Below, piece after piece: positions 45,919-54,769 of a DNA stretch of 64,000 nucleotides. Below the pieces are notes generated by a model. It saw only the letters and a list, made by a program, of their open reading frames with translations. It had not been told where the DNA came from and ran no database searches. Source of the stretch: Solirubrum sp044628455 (GTDB lineage Bacteria; Bacteroidota; Bacteroidia; Cytophagales; Hymenobacteraceae); the NCBI RefSeq assembly GCF_044628455.1, contig NZ_JBIYZW010000006.1:1-64000 (forward strand), read 5' to 3'. A program made the translations under genes and the position numbers. Numbering within the stretch: the first letter of the stretch is position 1; each line of letters opens with the position of its first letter.

Positions 45919-48120
45919 TTAATGGTGCAGCAGGCGCCGGCGCTGGACATGGCCGTGCGGCCCGCTTACTTCGACCACGTACACGCCCGCCGGCCACGCC
46001 GCGGCCTCAGGCACCAGCGACGTAGCTTCGTCGGCTGAGCCCAACGGCCTCCGCAGCAGCTCCTGCCCCAGCGCATTTACCACGCGCAGCTGCGCACCGG
46101 CCGGTGGTGTACCCCGCAGCTGCAAGCGCAGGGCTCTGCCGGCGGGCAAGGGGTTGGGGAAGGCCTCCACCGTGAAAGCGGCCTCGGCGCGCAGGGCCAC
46201 AATCCCGGACGTGGTACCGGTGCCGTCGCGGTCCACTAGATGCAGGCGGTAGTAGTTGGTGCCCGCCAGGGGCGCCACGTCGCGGAAGCTGTAGCGTTGG
46301 GGGGCCGATCCGTTGCTGGCGGGCACCTGTCCTAGCGGGCGAAAAACCGGCTCTCTCTCGCCGCGGCGCTGCACCTCGAAGTAGGCTGCGTCTAACTCGC
46401 TGGCGGTGGTCCAGCGCAGCAGGTGCTGCCCCTCCGCTTGGCGCCCGTCGAAAGTGCTCAGCACCACCGGCAGCGGCGTGGCGGCCGTCAGCACGAGAAT
46501 GGTGGCCGAGAGGGCCGGCACGGTGTAGCTGAACCGGTTGTTGCCAAGACCCGTTACGGCCGGCCGGCTGCTCAGCGCCGCGCTGTTCTGGTCGAAACCC
46601 CAGGCCGCGCCCGCCGTGTACGTCACTCCGCTGGTGAGCGTGAAAGAGCCCTGCACGGCCTGGTTGCTTTTGTTGAGCACTACCAACGTCAGGCGTCCCT
46701 CATTGCCGCCGGTGATGGCGGCGTAAATGGAGGTGTTCGTGACGTTGGACGTGGTAGCCGTAACGGCTGTATTGCCGAACGCGCTGCCCTGCCCGTCGAA
46801 GTTGGTGTAGAGGCGGAAGCCCGCCGAGACGTAAGTGGCGGGGGCGTTGGGGTTGTTGGGGTCAAAGACCTTCCACCAGTTGGCGTTGTGCACGCCGTAC
46901 TTGCCGAAGATGCCCAGCGCGTCGGCGTGCGCGATGCCCCCCGAGATGTCGTTGTTGCCGCCGTAGGCGTATTCCGAGATGCTGAGCTTCGTTCCGGGGT
47001 AGAAGTCGTCAATCGACCGCTGCAGCCGGGGGATGATGGGCAGGTAGTTGAGCCGGAAGAAGGGCTCGTTGCCCAGCCAGCTGTTTTCCTGGTAGGTGGC
47101 GTCCCAGAGCGTGCGCGGGGCCTGCATCCGCGCCTGCCGGTCGGCGGCGGTGTTGGCGTAGGGCTCGGTGATGCGGTTGTCGCCGATGGCTTCGGGGTAC
47201 CAGTGCACGTCGAGCACGTCGAGCAGGCGGCGGCCGGCGGCGTTGGAGGCCCGGCGCATGTTGCGCAGGTAGCAATCCACAAACCAGGCGTAGGGGTTGT
47301 TGAACCGGTTGCCGATCGAGTCGTTGTAGTCCGGCGCGTCCTGCAGGCTGAAGTAATCCCCGAACCCGTAGAACACGCCGCCGTAGAGCTCGGCGGACGG
47401 GTCCACGGCCTTCACGGCCAGCGCCGCGTCGCGCGACTTCATGATGTACTCCCGCATCGTGGGCTTGGCAGGGTGAATGCGGCCGTGGGTTTCCGGCCAC
47501 AACCCGGGCTCGTTATCCAGAAAATACCCGGCAATGCCGCCGTTGGCGGTGGTGCCGTGCTGGTTCACCAGGAAATTCACCTCCTCGTCCACGTACACGA
47601 AGTTGTCGGTCAGATTCGGGGCCAACGAGAACGGGCTGCCTTTGCTGAACACAACTTGCCGCCAGCGGGAGGAAGGGGCTACTTGGCTGGTGGTGACCGT
47701 GGTGCCGGATTTGTCAGCGGCTACGTAGCCAGCCAGCGGCAGCGTCACCAGCGCCGCCTGGCCCTTGCTCTTGGCCACCGTGTAGAAGTAGGACATGGCG
47801 CTGCCCGCCACGTCGCAGTCGCCGGCCCGGGGCAAGCCGCCGCAGAGGAAGTTGTCGTTCTGGTAGAAGTAATCGGAACCGGCGTGCGAGGCGTTGTTTT
47901 CCCAGTTATAGCCCGTCAGGCGGTTGCCGCCCTGGCGCACGGAGCCGTAGCGGTCGGCGTCGCTCAGCGGCTCGTTGGTGCCGTAGATGAGCGGGCTGAT
48001 GGGGCGGCGCCCGGCCGCGGCGGTGTTGACGGTGAAGTTGACCGGCAGCTGGGCCCAGGCGGGCACGCTGGCCACCTGCCCCCAGGCGGCCAGCAGGATT
48101 AAACGTAAGCGTGCATTCAT
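45919..48120 (-). CDS. Secreted GH44 endo-glucanase/xyloglucanase with T9SS domain
   Basis: 733 aa from ATG 48120 ('MNARLRLILLAAWGQVAS'), signal peptide to about residue 23. The GH44 catalytic domain covers about 30-520: 'ISPLIYGTNEPLSDADRYGS', acid/base Glu in 'YFLDNEPGLWPETHG', 'LDVLDVHWYPEAIGD' and nucleophile Glu in 'LSISEYAYGGNNDIS'. A beta-rich region ('LRWTTASELDAAYFEVQRRG') and a T9SS type A sorting domain ('AFPNPLPAGRALRLQLRG') end it. GH44 enzymes cut beta-1,4-glucans, often xyloglucan or carboxymethylcellulose. The upstream relic of a TonB receptor suggests a former polysaccharide-utilisation locus. Confidence 0.92.
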   Translation of the reverse strand: MNARLRLILLAAWGQVASVPAWAQLPVNFTVNTAAAGRRPISPLIYGTNEPLSDADRYGSVRQGGNRLTGYNWENNASHAGSDYFYQNDNFLCGGLPRAGDCDVAGSAMSYFYTVAKSKGQAALVTLPLAGYVAADKSGTTVTTSQVAPSSRWRQVVFSKGSPFSLAPNLTDNFVYVDEEVNFLVNQHGTTANGGIAGYFLDNEPGLWPETHGRIHPAKPTMREYIMKSRDAALAVKAVDPSAELYGGVFYGFGDYFSLQDAPDYNDSIGNRFNNPYAWFVDCYLRNMRRASNAAGRRLLDVLDVHWYPEAIGDNRITEPYANTAADRQARMQAPRTLWDATYQENSWLGNEPFFRLNYLPIIPRLQRSIDDFYPGTKLSISEYAYGGNNDISGGIAHADALGIFGKYGVHNANWWKVFDPNNPNAPATYVSAGFRLYTNFDGQGSAFGNTAVTATTSNVTNTSIYAAITGGNEGRLTLVVLNKSNQAVQGSFTLTSGVTYTAGAAWGFDQNSAALSSRPAVTGLGNNRFSYTVPALSATILVLTAATPLPVVLSTFDGRQAEGQHLLRWTTASELDAAYFEVQRRGEREPVFRPLGQVPASNGSAPQRYSFRDVAPLAGTNYYRLHLVDRDGTGTTSGIVALRAEAAFTVEAFPNPLPAGRALRLQLRGTPPAGAQLRVVNALGQELLRRPLGSADEATSLVPEAAAWPAGVYVVEVSGPHGHVQRRRLLHH

Positions 48121-48207
48121 AGCAAAAAAGGGGGATTGTTGCGAAAACCCTTGGAAATGACGTACAGGTTTCTGTCTCCACTGCTGATCAGGAGACACTG
48201 AACGATA

Positions 48208-48285
48208 CTAGCGCGACTGGTAGCGCAGGTTGACGAAGAAGTTGCGCCCGGCCTCAGGAAAGCCCTCGAAAAGGGTGTAGTTGCC
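48208..48285 (-). pseudogene. C-terminal relic of a TonB-dependent receptor
   Basis: The minus strand reads 'NYTLFEGFPEAGRNFFVNLR' then YQSR and TAG at 48208-48210. This is the C-terminus of the intact receptor at 55947-57965 with only a few changes over about 25 codons and about 90% nucleotide identity over 70 bp. Similarity stops sharply at about 48285. Only the last barrel strand remains, 88 bp upstream of the GH44 start. Confidence 0.8.
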
Positions 48286-49216
48286 AAAAGGACATTGGCT
48301 TCTCTGGAGTGGGTGGCCAAGCCACGCGCTTTTTTAGTCGGGTAAACAGGCATTTAGCTTGGTCAAGATCAGCATACATATGCTGGTTGTAGGGTGTAGA
48401 GGTGCTACGTAATGTGTTTGCCAGAACGATGGCACAAGCCCGCCGCGCAATGGCTGTGAGCATGAAGTTTGGGTCTTAGGTTTTTATTGGCCATAGCCGC
48501 GCAGGGCATGTGGCAGTTGCAGCCTTGCCAAGCGTAGCCCAAAGTCTGTCTTCTGTTAAGGGCATCCTGTCGATCCGTGCCCGAGGCAGTGCCTAGGAAA
48601 AGTAAACCTCCAGCAACCCTCGACTATGCACTGTCCGACAGCTGCCGTTCGACACGCGATTGATCATCGTCCCTCTTACCCCTTACCTCAACGCGGCAAA
48701 GTAGAATGATCGATTAAGCGTCGTTTCCTTCGGTGGCGCCTTGGACGCTGGCTCGTATTTGTTTTTGTCGTGGCAAGCGGGAAAAGCAAGGCTGGCAGTG
48801 GCCAGCAAAGGCAGCGGGAGGTGGACTGAGTGCATGAAAAGCAAGGGGCAACAGGGAAACACTACTCCCCCATTTGCTAACGCGGTGCCATAATGCTGCT
48901 ATTCGCTCTCACATGATGATTTTAGCGGCCGCACATACATCTCATTGTCATATGCTTATCGCCAGAAGAATTGTAGACAAACAATGTAGTCAGCGCTGCT
49001 CCTGACATAAAGCGCGCGGAGCCGCAGCTTCCTCGCAAGTCTCAGTATCCGATGCTGCTTCACCCCACCCGTTCCATTTTCTGCTCCACAAGGGCCTGAA
49101 CTTCGGGCCGACGTAGTCGGTTGCGGCATAGATTGGGCCATCAGGCAACCCATAATACCGTCCTGCTGCTGGCCATTATCCCAGGCTTCGGCTAGGCACT
49201 TTGTGTACTGGTCCAA
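48286..49216. other. Long intergenic region, mostly unexplained
   Basis: 931 bp. A minus-strand frame 48254-48463 starts 'MLTAIARRACAIVLANTL', which has the look of a transposase end, but I cannot name a family. A frame at 48956-49216 has no natural features. The region is probably debris left after loss of the TonB receptor gene. Confidence 0.3.
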
Positions 49217-50152
49217 TCAGGTCGCGGCCGGCGCGACGTGGATGGTGAAGTTGCCCGTGCGGATCTGCCTGTCGTGGTTGAACTGCAGGAACACGCGGTA
49301 CAAGCCCGGCTGCGCGAAGCTGGTGTTGAAGCTGATGTTCGGGCCCCTATCGGTCTGGTCGTTCGGGTGCATGTGCAGGTACTGCTTCGTATTCTCGCTG
49401 ATGACGACCACGTAGCCGAGCGCCCCCAGGTACTTGTCCAGGTTGGTCACCGGCTGGCCGTTTTTTTTGATGCCGATGCGCATGCCCAGCAGCTGCCCCG
49501 TAGTCAGCGGCTTGTCGAAGGCCAGTGTGGCCTGGTAGCCGTTCGCTCTCCACTGCATCTGGTCTTTCGAAAACTCGACCGCTGGTTTGGGCGGGCCGGC
49601 GACGGTTACCTCCTGGCGGCCGAGCTGGTGGCCTGCGCCAGCGGGCGTGTAGTCCTGGTAGAGCACGTACTCGCCGCCGGTTTGGAAGGTGAACGGCAAG
49701 TCGTAGCGGCCCGAGGCTTTGAATTTGGGGTGCTCGGGGAAGAATTCCGACAAGTCCTTGCTCACGATGATGAGGTGTATTTTCTTCTCGTGTACCACGG
49801 CCAGCGGCATCGGCGTTTGGTCTTCGCCCTGGACCATGGGACGGAACGAGAGCGTGGCCGGCTGGCCGGCAGCGAGCTGGGCCGGCTGCGCGCTGAAGTC
49901 CATGCGGTAGGTCTTGCCGTTACCGGCCGGCCGGCCGGTGTGCTCCAGGTTCATGCTGCACTTCGGGCATGTGTCCCCGGCTTTGGTGCTGGTCACCTCT
50001 GGGTGCATGACGCAGGAGTAGACATAGACGCCGTCGTGGTCATCGCCGCTGGCTGCAACCGTCGAGGCAGCGTTGGTCGCTTCGCTCGCGAAACAGGAGG
50101 TCAAGGCGAAGTAGGTTGTCAGCGTCATGGCTGGCCAACTCAACCTTTGCAT
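49217..50152 (-). CDS. Lipoprotein with heavy-metal-binding domain
   Basis: 311 aa from ATG 50152, which begins a lipoprotein signal ('MQRLSWPAMTLTTYFALTSC', Cys20). A heavy-metal-binding domain sits at about residues 47-75: 'YVYSCVMHPEVTSTKAGDTC' followed by PKCSMNLE, the CxMHPE...CPxCxM pattern of the family found in copper and cobalt/zinc efflux proteins. Two beta-sandwich segments follow, each with 'QPATLSFRPMV'- and 'YLHMHPNDQTDRGPNISFNT'-like stretches. Expected role: binding copper or another soft metal at the outer membrane or periplasm. In-frame upstream (ATG 50215) lies a second, imperfect copy of the signal sequence. Confidence 0.8.
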   Translation of the reverse strand: MQRLSWPAMTLTTYFALTSCFASEATNAASTVAASGDDHDGVYVYSCVMHPEVTSTKAGDTCPKCSMNLEHTGRPAGNGKTYRMDFSAQPAQLAAGQPATLSFRPMVQGEDQTPMPLAVVHEKKIHLIIVSKDLSEFFPEHPKFKASGRYDLPFTFQTGGEYVLYQDYTPAGAGHQLGRQEVTVAGPPKPAVEFSKDQMQWRANGYQATLAFDKPLTTGQLLGMRIGIKKNGQPVTNLDKYLGALGYVVVISENTKQYLHMHPNDQTDRGPNISFNTSFAQPGLYRVFLQFNHDRQIRTGNFTIHVAPAAT

Positions 50153-50215
50153 AAAGAAAGAAGTCAGGACCAGAAAGATTGCCAGCATCAGGGCTGGCCA
50201 GATCAAGCGTTGCAT
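50090..50215 (-). repeat. 63-bp tandem duplication of the signal-peptide coding region
   Basis: Codons from 50215 read 'MQRLIWPALMLAIFLVLTSFF' in meaning (21 residues, shown here by its ends MQRLIWP...LTSFF) and from 50152 MQRLSWP...LTSCF. The two 63-bp units are adjacent and in frame, 12 of 21 residues identical. The upstream copy lacks the lipobox Cys. Confidence 0.75.
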
Positions 50216-50430
50216 GAAGAAAGCTACATTGTGGGGAAGATTAACCGGTAACTTGACAGGCGCGCACCGCCGGCTCTCGTACATAGGGCGATACGGAGGC
50301 GTGCAGATCCTTAGCAGCCCTGCTGCTGCAGCCGTTCTCCAACTATGTATTACGTACGCGTCCAGTTGATTATGGGGCGGTAGTCTAAGGGATGGTTTTC
50401 CCCGTATAGGGGAGCATCATACAAACGACG

Positions 50431-50812
50431 ATGAATTGTGGCTGATACGGGAGCACGGCCGTGCGTAAGAGCGGCTACAGCAAGGGCAAAACCAAGTACC
50501 TGTGCACGGCCTGCCGCTACCAGGCGGTGTTCGAGCCGGCCGCCCCACGCAAAGCGGCCCAGTACGCTCCGGTGGAAAAGCTGCTGCTTGAGCGCGTCTC
50601 GTAGCGGGCCATTGTGCGCCTGACGGGCGTGGCGTGCATGAGCGTCGCGAAGCTGGCAAAAAAAGCCCGCTCGGCTCCACCGGCGCATGGTTGACGACGT
50701 GCGCATTCGGTGGAAGAATTGGGACTGGACGAAATGTGGACGTTCGTGGGGCGCAAAAAGCGCAAACGCTGGCTTTATCTTGCCCCGCTAGTTCTTTACC
50801 TCCACCCCGAGA
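50431..50812 (+). pseudogene. IS1-family transposase remnant
   Basis: From ATG 50431 the frame reads MNCG-stop-YGSTAVRKSG, 'KGKTKYLCTACRYQAVFEP' and 'PVEKLLLERVS-stop-RAIVRLTGV', the InsA zinc-finger and HTH pattern. Stops are TGA at 50443-50445 and TAG at 50602-50604. An InsB-like piece follows ('VEELGLDEMWTFVGRKKRKR' then WLYLAPL) in a shifted frame and ends at a TAG near 50810. The 3' half of the element is gone. Confidence 0.75.
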
Positions 50813-50970
50813 GCAACGAGGACCGGCGCCATACCGGTTTTGTACTTTGGCGGTAATGCGTCCCCCTGTGCCAATTAGGCGAGCTTGGGGATGGCAATCA
50901 GGTATTAGCAGGGCCTGTTTTGTTGCGGCTGCGAATTCTAACACCCGGGCGGTGCCGTAGGCATGCACCG

Positions 50971-51258
50971 CTACGCAATCCTAGTTCGGTATGCTTCCGC
51001 GCTGCTCGTAGAGCGTGAGGCTCGGTGAAATCCACCGGCACCTATTGGCCCTGCAGTATTCGCCATTGTGAATTCGTGCGGGCCGGGTGGGCCGGCCGAG
51101 AGAAAAAGCTGCGGACCGTCCGTGTCCAGGCCAAACGGTAGGTACTTGTCCATATACACGCCGCGGTCTAGGCTGACCAGCGTGACGAAACTGTAACGTT
51201 TCATGAAGGACACCATTACGGTGCGGTCCGCTATGCGATAAGTCGCTGGGATATGCAT
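50971..51258 (-). CDS. Hypothetical protein or fragment
   Basis: 95 aa from ATG 51258. The first about 65 residues look like real protein ('MHIPATYRIADRTVMVSFMK', 'LVSLDRGVYMDKYLPFGLDT', 'GPQLFLSAGPPGPHEFTMAN'); the last 25 are Ser/Arg-rich and shadow-like, as if the true 3' end were lost. No family recognised. It sits between the IS1 remnant and a dead GNAT gene, so it may be a truncated gene. Confidence 0.3.
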   Translation of the reverse strand: MHIPATYRIADRTVMVSFMKRYSFVTLVSLDRGVYMDKYLPFGLDTDGPQLFLSAGPPGPHEFTMANTAGPIGAGGFHRASRSTSSAEAYRTRIA

Positions 51259-51360
51259 ACTGCAGGGAAGGGCAAAGGAAAAAATTACCGCTTGCGGCGG
51301 GAGGAGCCATCGGGTTTGTTTTGATTTACATCTTGCTCGTCTGGCTCGGCTGGAGCCGCG

Positions 51361-51901
51361 TCAGCCAACTTTGCTTTGCAATGCATACACCGCATGCCTT
51401 ATAGCTTGTTCGCCGTAGTAGAGTACCTCCTCCGCCACCTAGGTCGCCCCCAGCCGCCCAATGGCGATTTGACATCAGCGGTTGTTGGCCCCGATCTAGT
51501 CTAGAACCGGATGATGTCCACGAACTGGAATAGGTAATCCAGCAGCAGTGCTTTCATCGCTGGGTTTAGGCTGGTGCCCCAGCCCAGTTGTAAAAGGTGC
51601 CCCAACCAGGATGCTGTTGTCGGCCGTGGTGTAACCGTAGATGCGCGTGCTGCCTAGCGCCGCGCTTGTGGCCTAGTCCACTATCTTGAAAGCGGCGCCG
51701 CTCTGGAGTGCCCCGTCGAACAACGCTTGGAACTCCGCTCGCTGCCAGCAGTCGGGTGTCGGGTGCTGTTCCCAGGGGTTGGGGTCGGCGGCCACGGCGT
51801 ACAGCTCTGCGAAGTCGGTGGACTGCAAGGGAAGGCTCCAACCGAACGTGCTCGGTTGCTAGCACGAATTGAATGGGGAATGGAAGTAGGACCGCAGGCA
51901 T
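51361..51901 (-). pseudogene. GNAT N-acetyltransferase, heavily decayed
   Basis: The start at 51901 reads 'MPAVLLPFPIQFVLATEHVR' LEP; after a frame change the body reads 'TDFAELYAVAADPNPWEQHP', 'AEFQALFDGALQSGAAFKIV' D then TAG (51673-51675), 'GSTRIYGYTTADNSILVG', and in further frames 'NPAMKALLLDYLFQFVDIIR', IGANNR and finally 'VAEEVLYYGEQAIRHAVYAL' QSKVG with TGA at 51361. This order is that of a GNAT family typical of Bacteroidota ('YAVASDPLIWEQHP'). At least three frameshifts and two TAGs. It is divergent from the MocR regulator and was probably its target. Confidence 0.8.
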
Positions 51902-52004
51902 AGGCCGAATGTTGGTTAGAAGTCAACCGCCACAAACCTATTAGATTGCTGGCCGGTTGGCATAGTCCAGTTTGTGAAATAGCACCCAGCCAGTTGTCCC
52001 GTTG

Positions 52005-53471
52005 ATGCTTCCTTACCAAACCCTGCTGGTGCTCAACCGCCACGCCCCCGCCACGCTTACCCAGCAACTGAGCACGGGCCTGATCCACTTGATGCAGCAA
52101 GGCCTGCTGCCTGGGGGCAGCCGCCTCCCCGGTGCCCGGACGCTGGCCACGTTGCTGGGCGTGCACCGCCAGACGGTGGCCGTGGCCTTCGAGGAACTGG
52201 CCGTGCAGGGCTGGGTCGAACTGCGCCCAGCGCGGGCGCCCCGGGTGAGTCCGCATCTACCGGACCTAGGCCCGCAGCCCTTGTCGCTTGCTCCAGGGCA
52301 ACTGGCACCGCGGGCGGGCTTCTCGTTCCCCCCCTCGTCCATTGCCGGCGAATGGTGGCCCACGCCCCATACCCAATGGCTTGACGACGGCTCGCCCGAC
52401 AGCCGCCTGGCTCCGCTGCCGGCCCTGGCCCGCAATTATCGCCGTGCCAGTAAGCGCTTGGTGCACCCGACATACCTCGGCTATACCGACCCCAACGGGT
52501 CGTTGCACCTGCGCCGGCAGCTGAGCCAGTACCTGCGCGCCACCCGAGGCGTACCCGCCGACCCCGAACACATTTTCACCACGCGGGGTAGCATTATGGG
52601 CATCTACCTGCTGGCGCAACTGCTCTTGGCCCCCGGAGACACTGTGGTGGTGGCAGAGGTCGGCTACCGCTCCGCCGAAGACATATTTGAGCAGTGGGGG
52701 GCTCGTCTACAGCGCGTGCGCCTGGACGGCGACGGCCTCTGCGTAGAGGACGTGGCCGCGCTCTGCCAGCGGCAGCGCGTACGACTGCTTTACCTTACCC
52801 CGCACCATCATTACCCAACAACCGTCACGCTGTCTGCAACCCGGCGTATGCAGCTGCTGCACCTGGCCGCCGCGCACGACTTCATCATCCTGGAAGATGA
52901 CTACGATTTCGACTACCATTACGAGGGTAGCCCGGTTTTGCCGCTGGCCAGCGCCGACCGGCAGGGGCGGGTGGTCTACGTGGGCTCGCTGAGCAAGGCG
53001 CTGTCGCCCGCCGTGCGGCTGGGCTATGTGGTGGCGTCCCCTGACGTGGTTACCGCACTCAGCGCCCAACGGCGGCTGGTAGACCGGCAAGGCGACGCGC
53101 TGGTGGAGGAGGCCGTGGCGGAGCTGCTGGCCGAAGGGGAGTTGACGCGGCACCTGAAGCGTGCGCGCCAACACTACCGGCACCGCCGCGATGCATGTGT
53201 CCAAGCCCTGCAAGCCGCGCTGGACGGCTGGCTGACCGTCACCGTGCCGGCGGGCGGATTGGCCTTGTGGGCCTGCTGGCGGCCCGACATTGACCTGCTC
53301 CGCGTCGTCGCGCACGGGCAGCAGCTGGGCCTGTCCTACACCGGCGAGCGCCACCAGCTCGCCACGGGGCAGTGGGGGTTCCGGCTCGGCTTTGCCTCGC
53401 TGACGCCCATAGAAATGACCCACCGCCTCGACTTGCTCCGGCAGACGGTGCAAACATGTTATGACAGGTGA
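52005..53471 (+). CDS. MocR/PdxR-type regulator (GntR HTH plus aminotransferase domain)
   Basis: 488 aa from ATG 52005 (a TTG lies one codon earlier). GntR winged HTH at residues about 12-75 ('LPGARTLATLLGVHRQTVAV'), then a class I aminotransferase-like domain: 'IFTTRGSIMGIYLLAQLLLA', 'FIILEDDYDFDYHYEG' and PLP Lys in 'YVGSLSKALSPAVRLGYVVA'. MocR proteins normally regulate an adjacent divergent gene; here that is the dead GNAT gene at 51361-51901, 103 bp away, so the regulator may be orphaned. Frame fully intact despite the decayed surroundings. Confidence 0.92.
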   Translation: MLPYQTLLVLNRHAPATLTQQLSTGLIHLMQQGLLPGGSRLPGARTLATLLGVHRQTVAVAFEELAVQGWVELRPARAPRVSPHLPDLGPQPLSLAPGQLAPRAGFSFPPSSIAGEWWPTPHTQWLDDGSPDSRLAPLPALARNYRRASKRLVHPTYLGYTDPNGSLHLRRQLSQYLRATRGVPADPEHIFTTRGSIMGIYLLAQLLLAPGDTVVVAEVGYRSAEDIFEQWGARLQRVRLDGDGLCVEDVAALCQRQRVRLLYLTPHHHYPTTVTLSATRRMQLLHLAAAHDFIILEDDYDFDYHYEGSPVLPLASADRQGRVVYVGSLSKALSPAVRLGYVVASPDVVTALSAQRRLVDRQGDALVEEAVAELLAEGELTRHLKRARQHYRHRRDACVQALQAALDGWLTVTVPAGGLALWACWRPDIDLLRVVAHGQQLGLSYTGERHQLATGQWGFRLGFASLTPIEMTHRLDLLRQTVQTCYDR

Positions 53472-53614
53472 CAGGTTTACCGAAAGCGCTAGCGGGGCCG
53501 TGCGCCACTGTTGCAGCCGAATATCGAACAAGGACCAGAGACGGTTTACCGCTGCGACGAAACTCTCAACCAAGGCTGGGAACTGTTCTCAATTGCCGCA
53601 TGGTTACAAACGGC

Positions 53615-54094
53615 ATGAATGCAGACCGGACGTGGTTGACTGACCAGATGTGGGCCGAGTTGTCGCCGTTGTTGCCCAGGTAGGCCGGCTGCCGCGGTAT
53701 GACGGCGAGTGACACGCGCGGCTTTGTGGAGGCGGTGCTTTAGTTGGGTCGCACGGGGGCGCCGTGGCTGCACGTGGTGGCGGACGCGGCCTACGACAGC
53801 GCCGCGTTGCGGACGCAGATTTCCGCCGGCGCCGTAGCCGTCATCAAGTCCAACCCGCCTCGGCGGCAGCCGCCCCACTTCGACCCGCTTACCTACGCCC
53901 AGCGGCACCACATTGAGCAGACGATCAACAAGCTCTAGCATTTCCGGCGGCTGGCCACCCGTTATGACCAACTCGATAGTTCCTACGAAGCCTTCTTGGC
54001 GCTACGTGTCACCACTTTGTACCTCAATCGAGAACAGCTCCTAGGGCAAGCGGTGGGCGCGGAGAACAAAGATAAGTACTCAACCAGGGGATGA
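53615..54094 (+). pseudogene. IS5-family (IS427-like) transposase remnant with internal deletion
   Basis: A single frame reads 'MNADRTWLTDQMWAELSPLL' PR, TAG (53681-53683), 'AGCRGMTASDTRGFVEAVL', TAG (53741-53743), 'LGRTGAPWLHVVADAAYDSA', 'GAVAVIKSNPPRRQPPHFDP', 'YAQRHHIEQTINKL', TAG (53936-53938), 'HFRRLATRYDQLDSSYEAFL'. The middle of the protein, between GAPW and the VADAAYDS block, is missing. Ends not determined. Confidence 0.75.
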
Positions 54095-54169
54095 TTTATA
54101 ACAAATAATGGATTCACGATTTCCCTGTGAGGGCAGCAATACGTAATCAGCAAGAAGGCCAACTGAAAA

Positions 54170-54574
54170 GTCGTTGTAAGACGGCGCATGTTTTCCGTGT
54201 ACTTGAGCGAAAGATCACTCCGCGCCGCGTGGCTGGAGCCACTATTTTTTGGCAGTTCCTCCTTGGTCGATTCGTTTTCCAGGCTCAAGTCGACCATCAA
54301 CCGATTGAGCCGGTGGCTTCCTTCTTCCGGGTGCACCAAGGTGTTGTGGATCGGGCAGTTCCAGGCCGCAGTACGGGCTTTTCCACTGGTAAAAGGTGGT
54401 CTTGCCAAGGCCGTGCTTTCGGCAAATCTGGGCCACGGTTTAGCCCTGGCCTTGCTGGCGCAGGATGCTACTAAATTGTGCTTCACTTGAACACCCTATG
54501 GAATGGGGCTGTGGGAAGTGAGATTTCTCCCTTTCCTCTGCTTTTTCTTAGCCTATTAGGCGGGGCAGCTTACA
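54170..54574 (-). mobile_element. Left-end remnant of an IS3-family element
   Basis: The minus strand begins at 54574 with TGTAAGCTGCCCCGCC, matching the end of the IS3 at 17157 (TGTAGGCTTCCCC...), including AAAAGCAGAGG-like inner repeat. An orfA relic follows ('TVAQICRKHGLGKTTFYQWK', 'LMVDLSLENESTKEE') with a TAA at 54440-54442 where the other copy has Gln ('GQGQTVAQ'). OrfB and the right end are missing. Confidence 0.75.
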
Positions 54575-54769
54575 ATCAATGCAGTAGCTAGGCCCCGAGC
54601 AACGTACCTAGCGACTTGTAGACGTTGATAGGAGCGCCCCCTGCGTGCGTTAAATATGACGTAGGGAAGGTGCCCAGCACCAACCCCGACGTGAATTAAA
54701 GGCCGTATCACATTCGTGTGAAAAACCTAAGTGTTAGATGACGGGCCAATCGTCCAGTAAAGTAAACTA

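Noticed and set aside
46423..48102. A 559-aa open frame on the plus strand
   Set aside because: Antisense shadow of the GH44 gene, rich in Gly, Val and Arg without family motifs.
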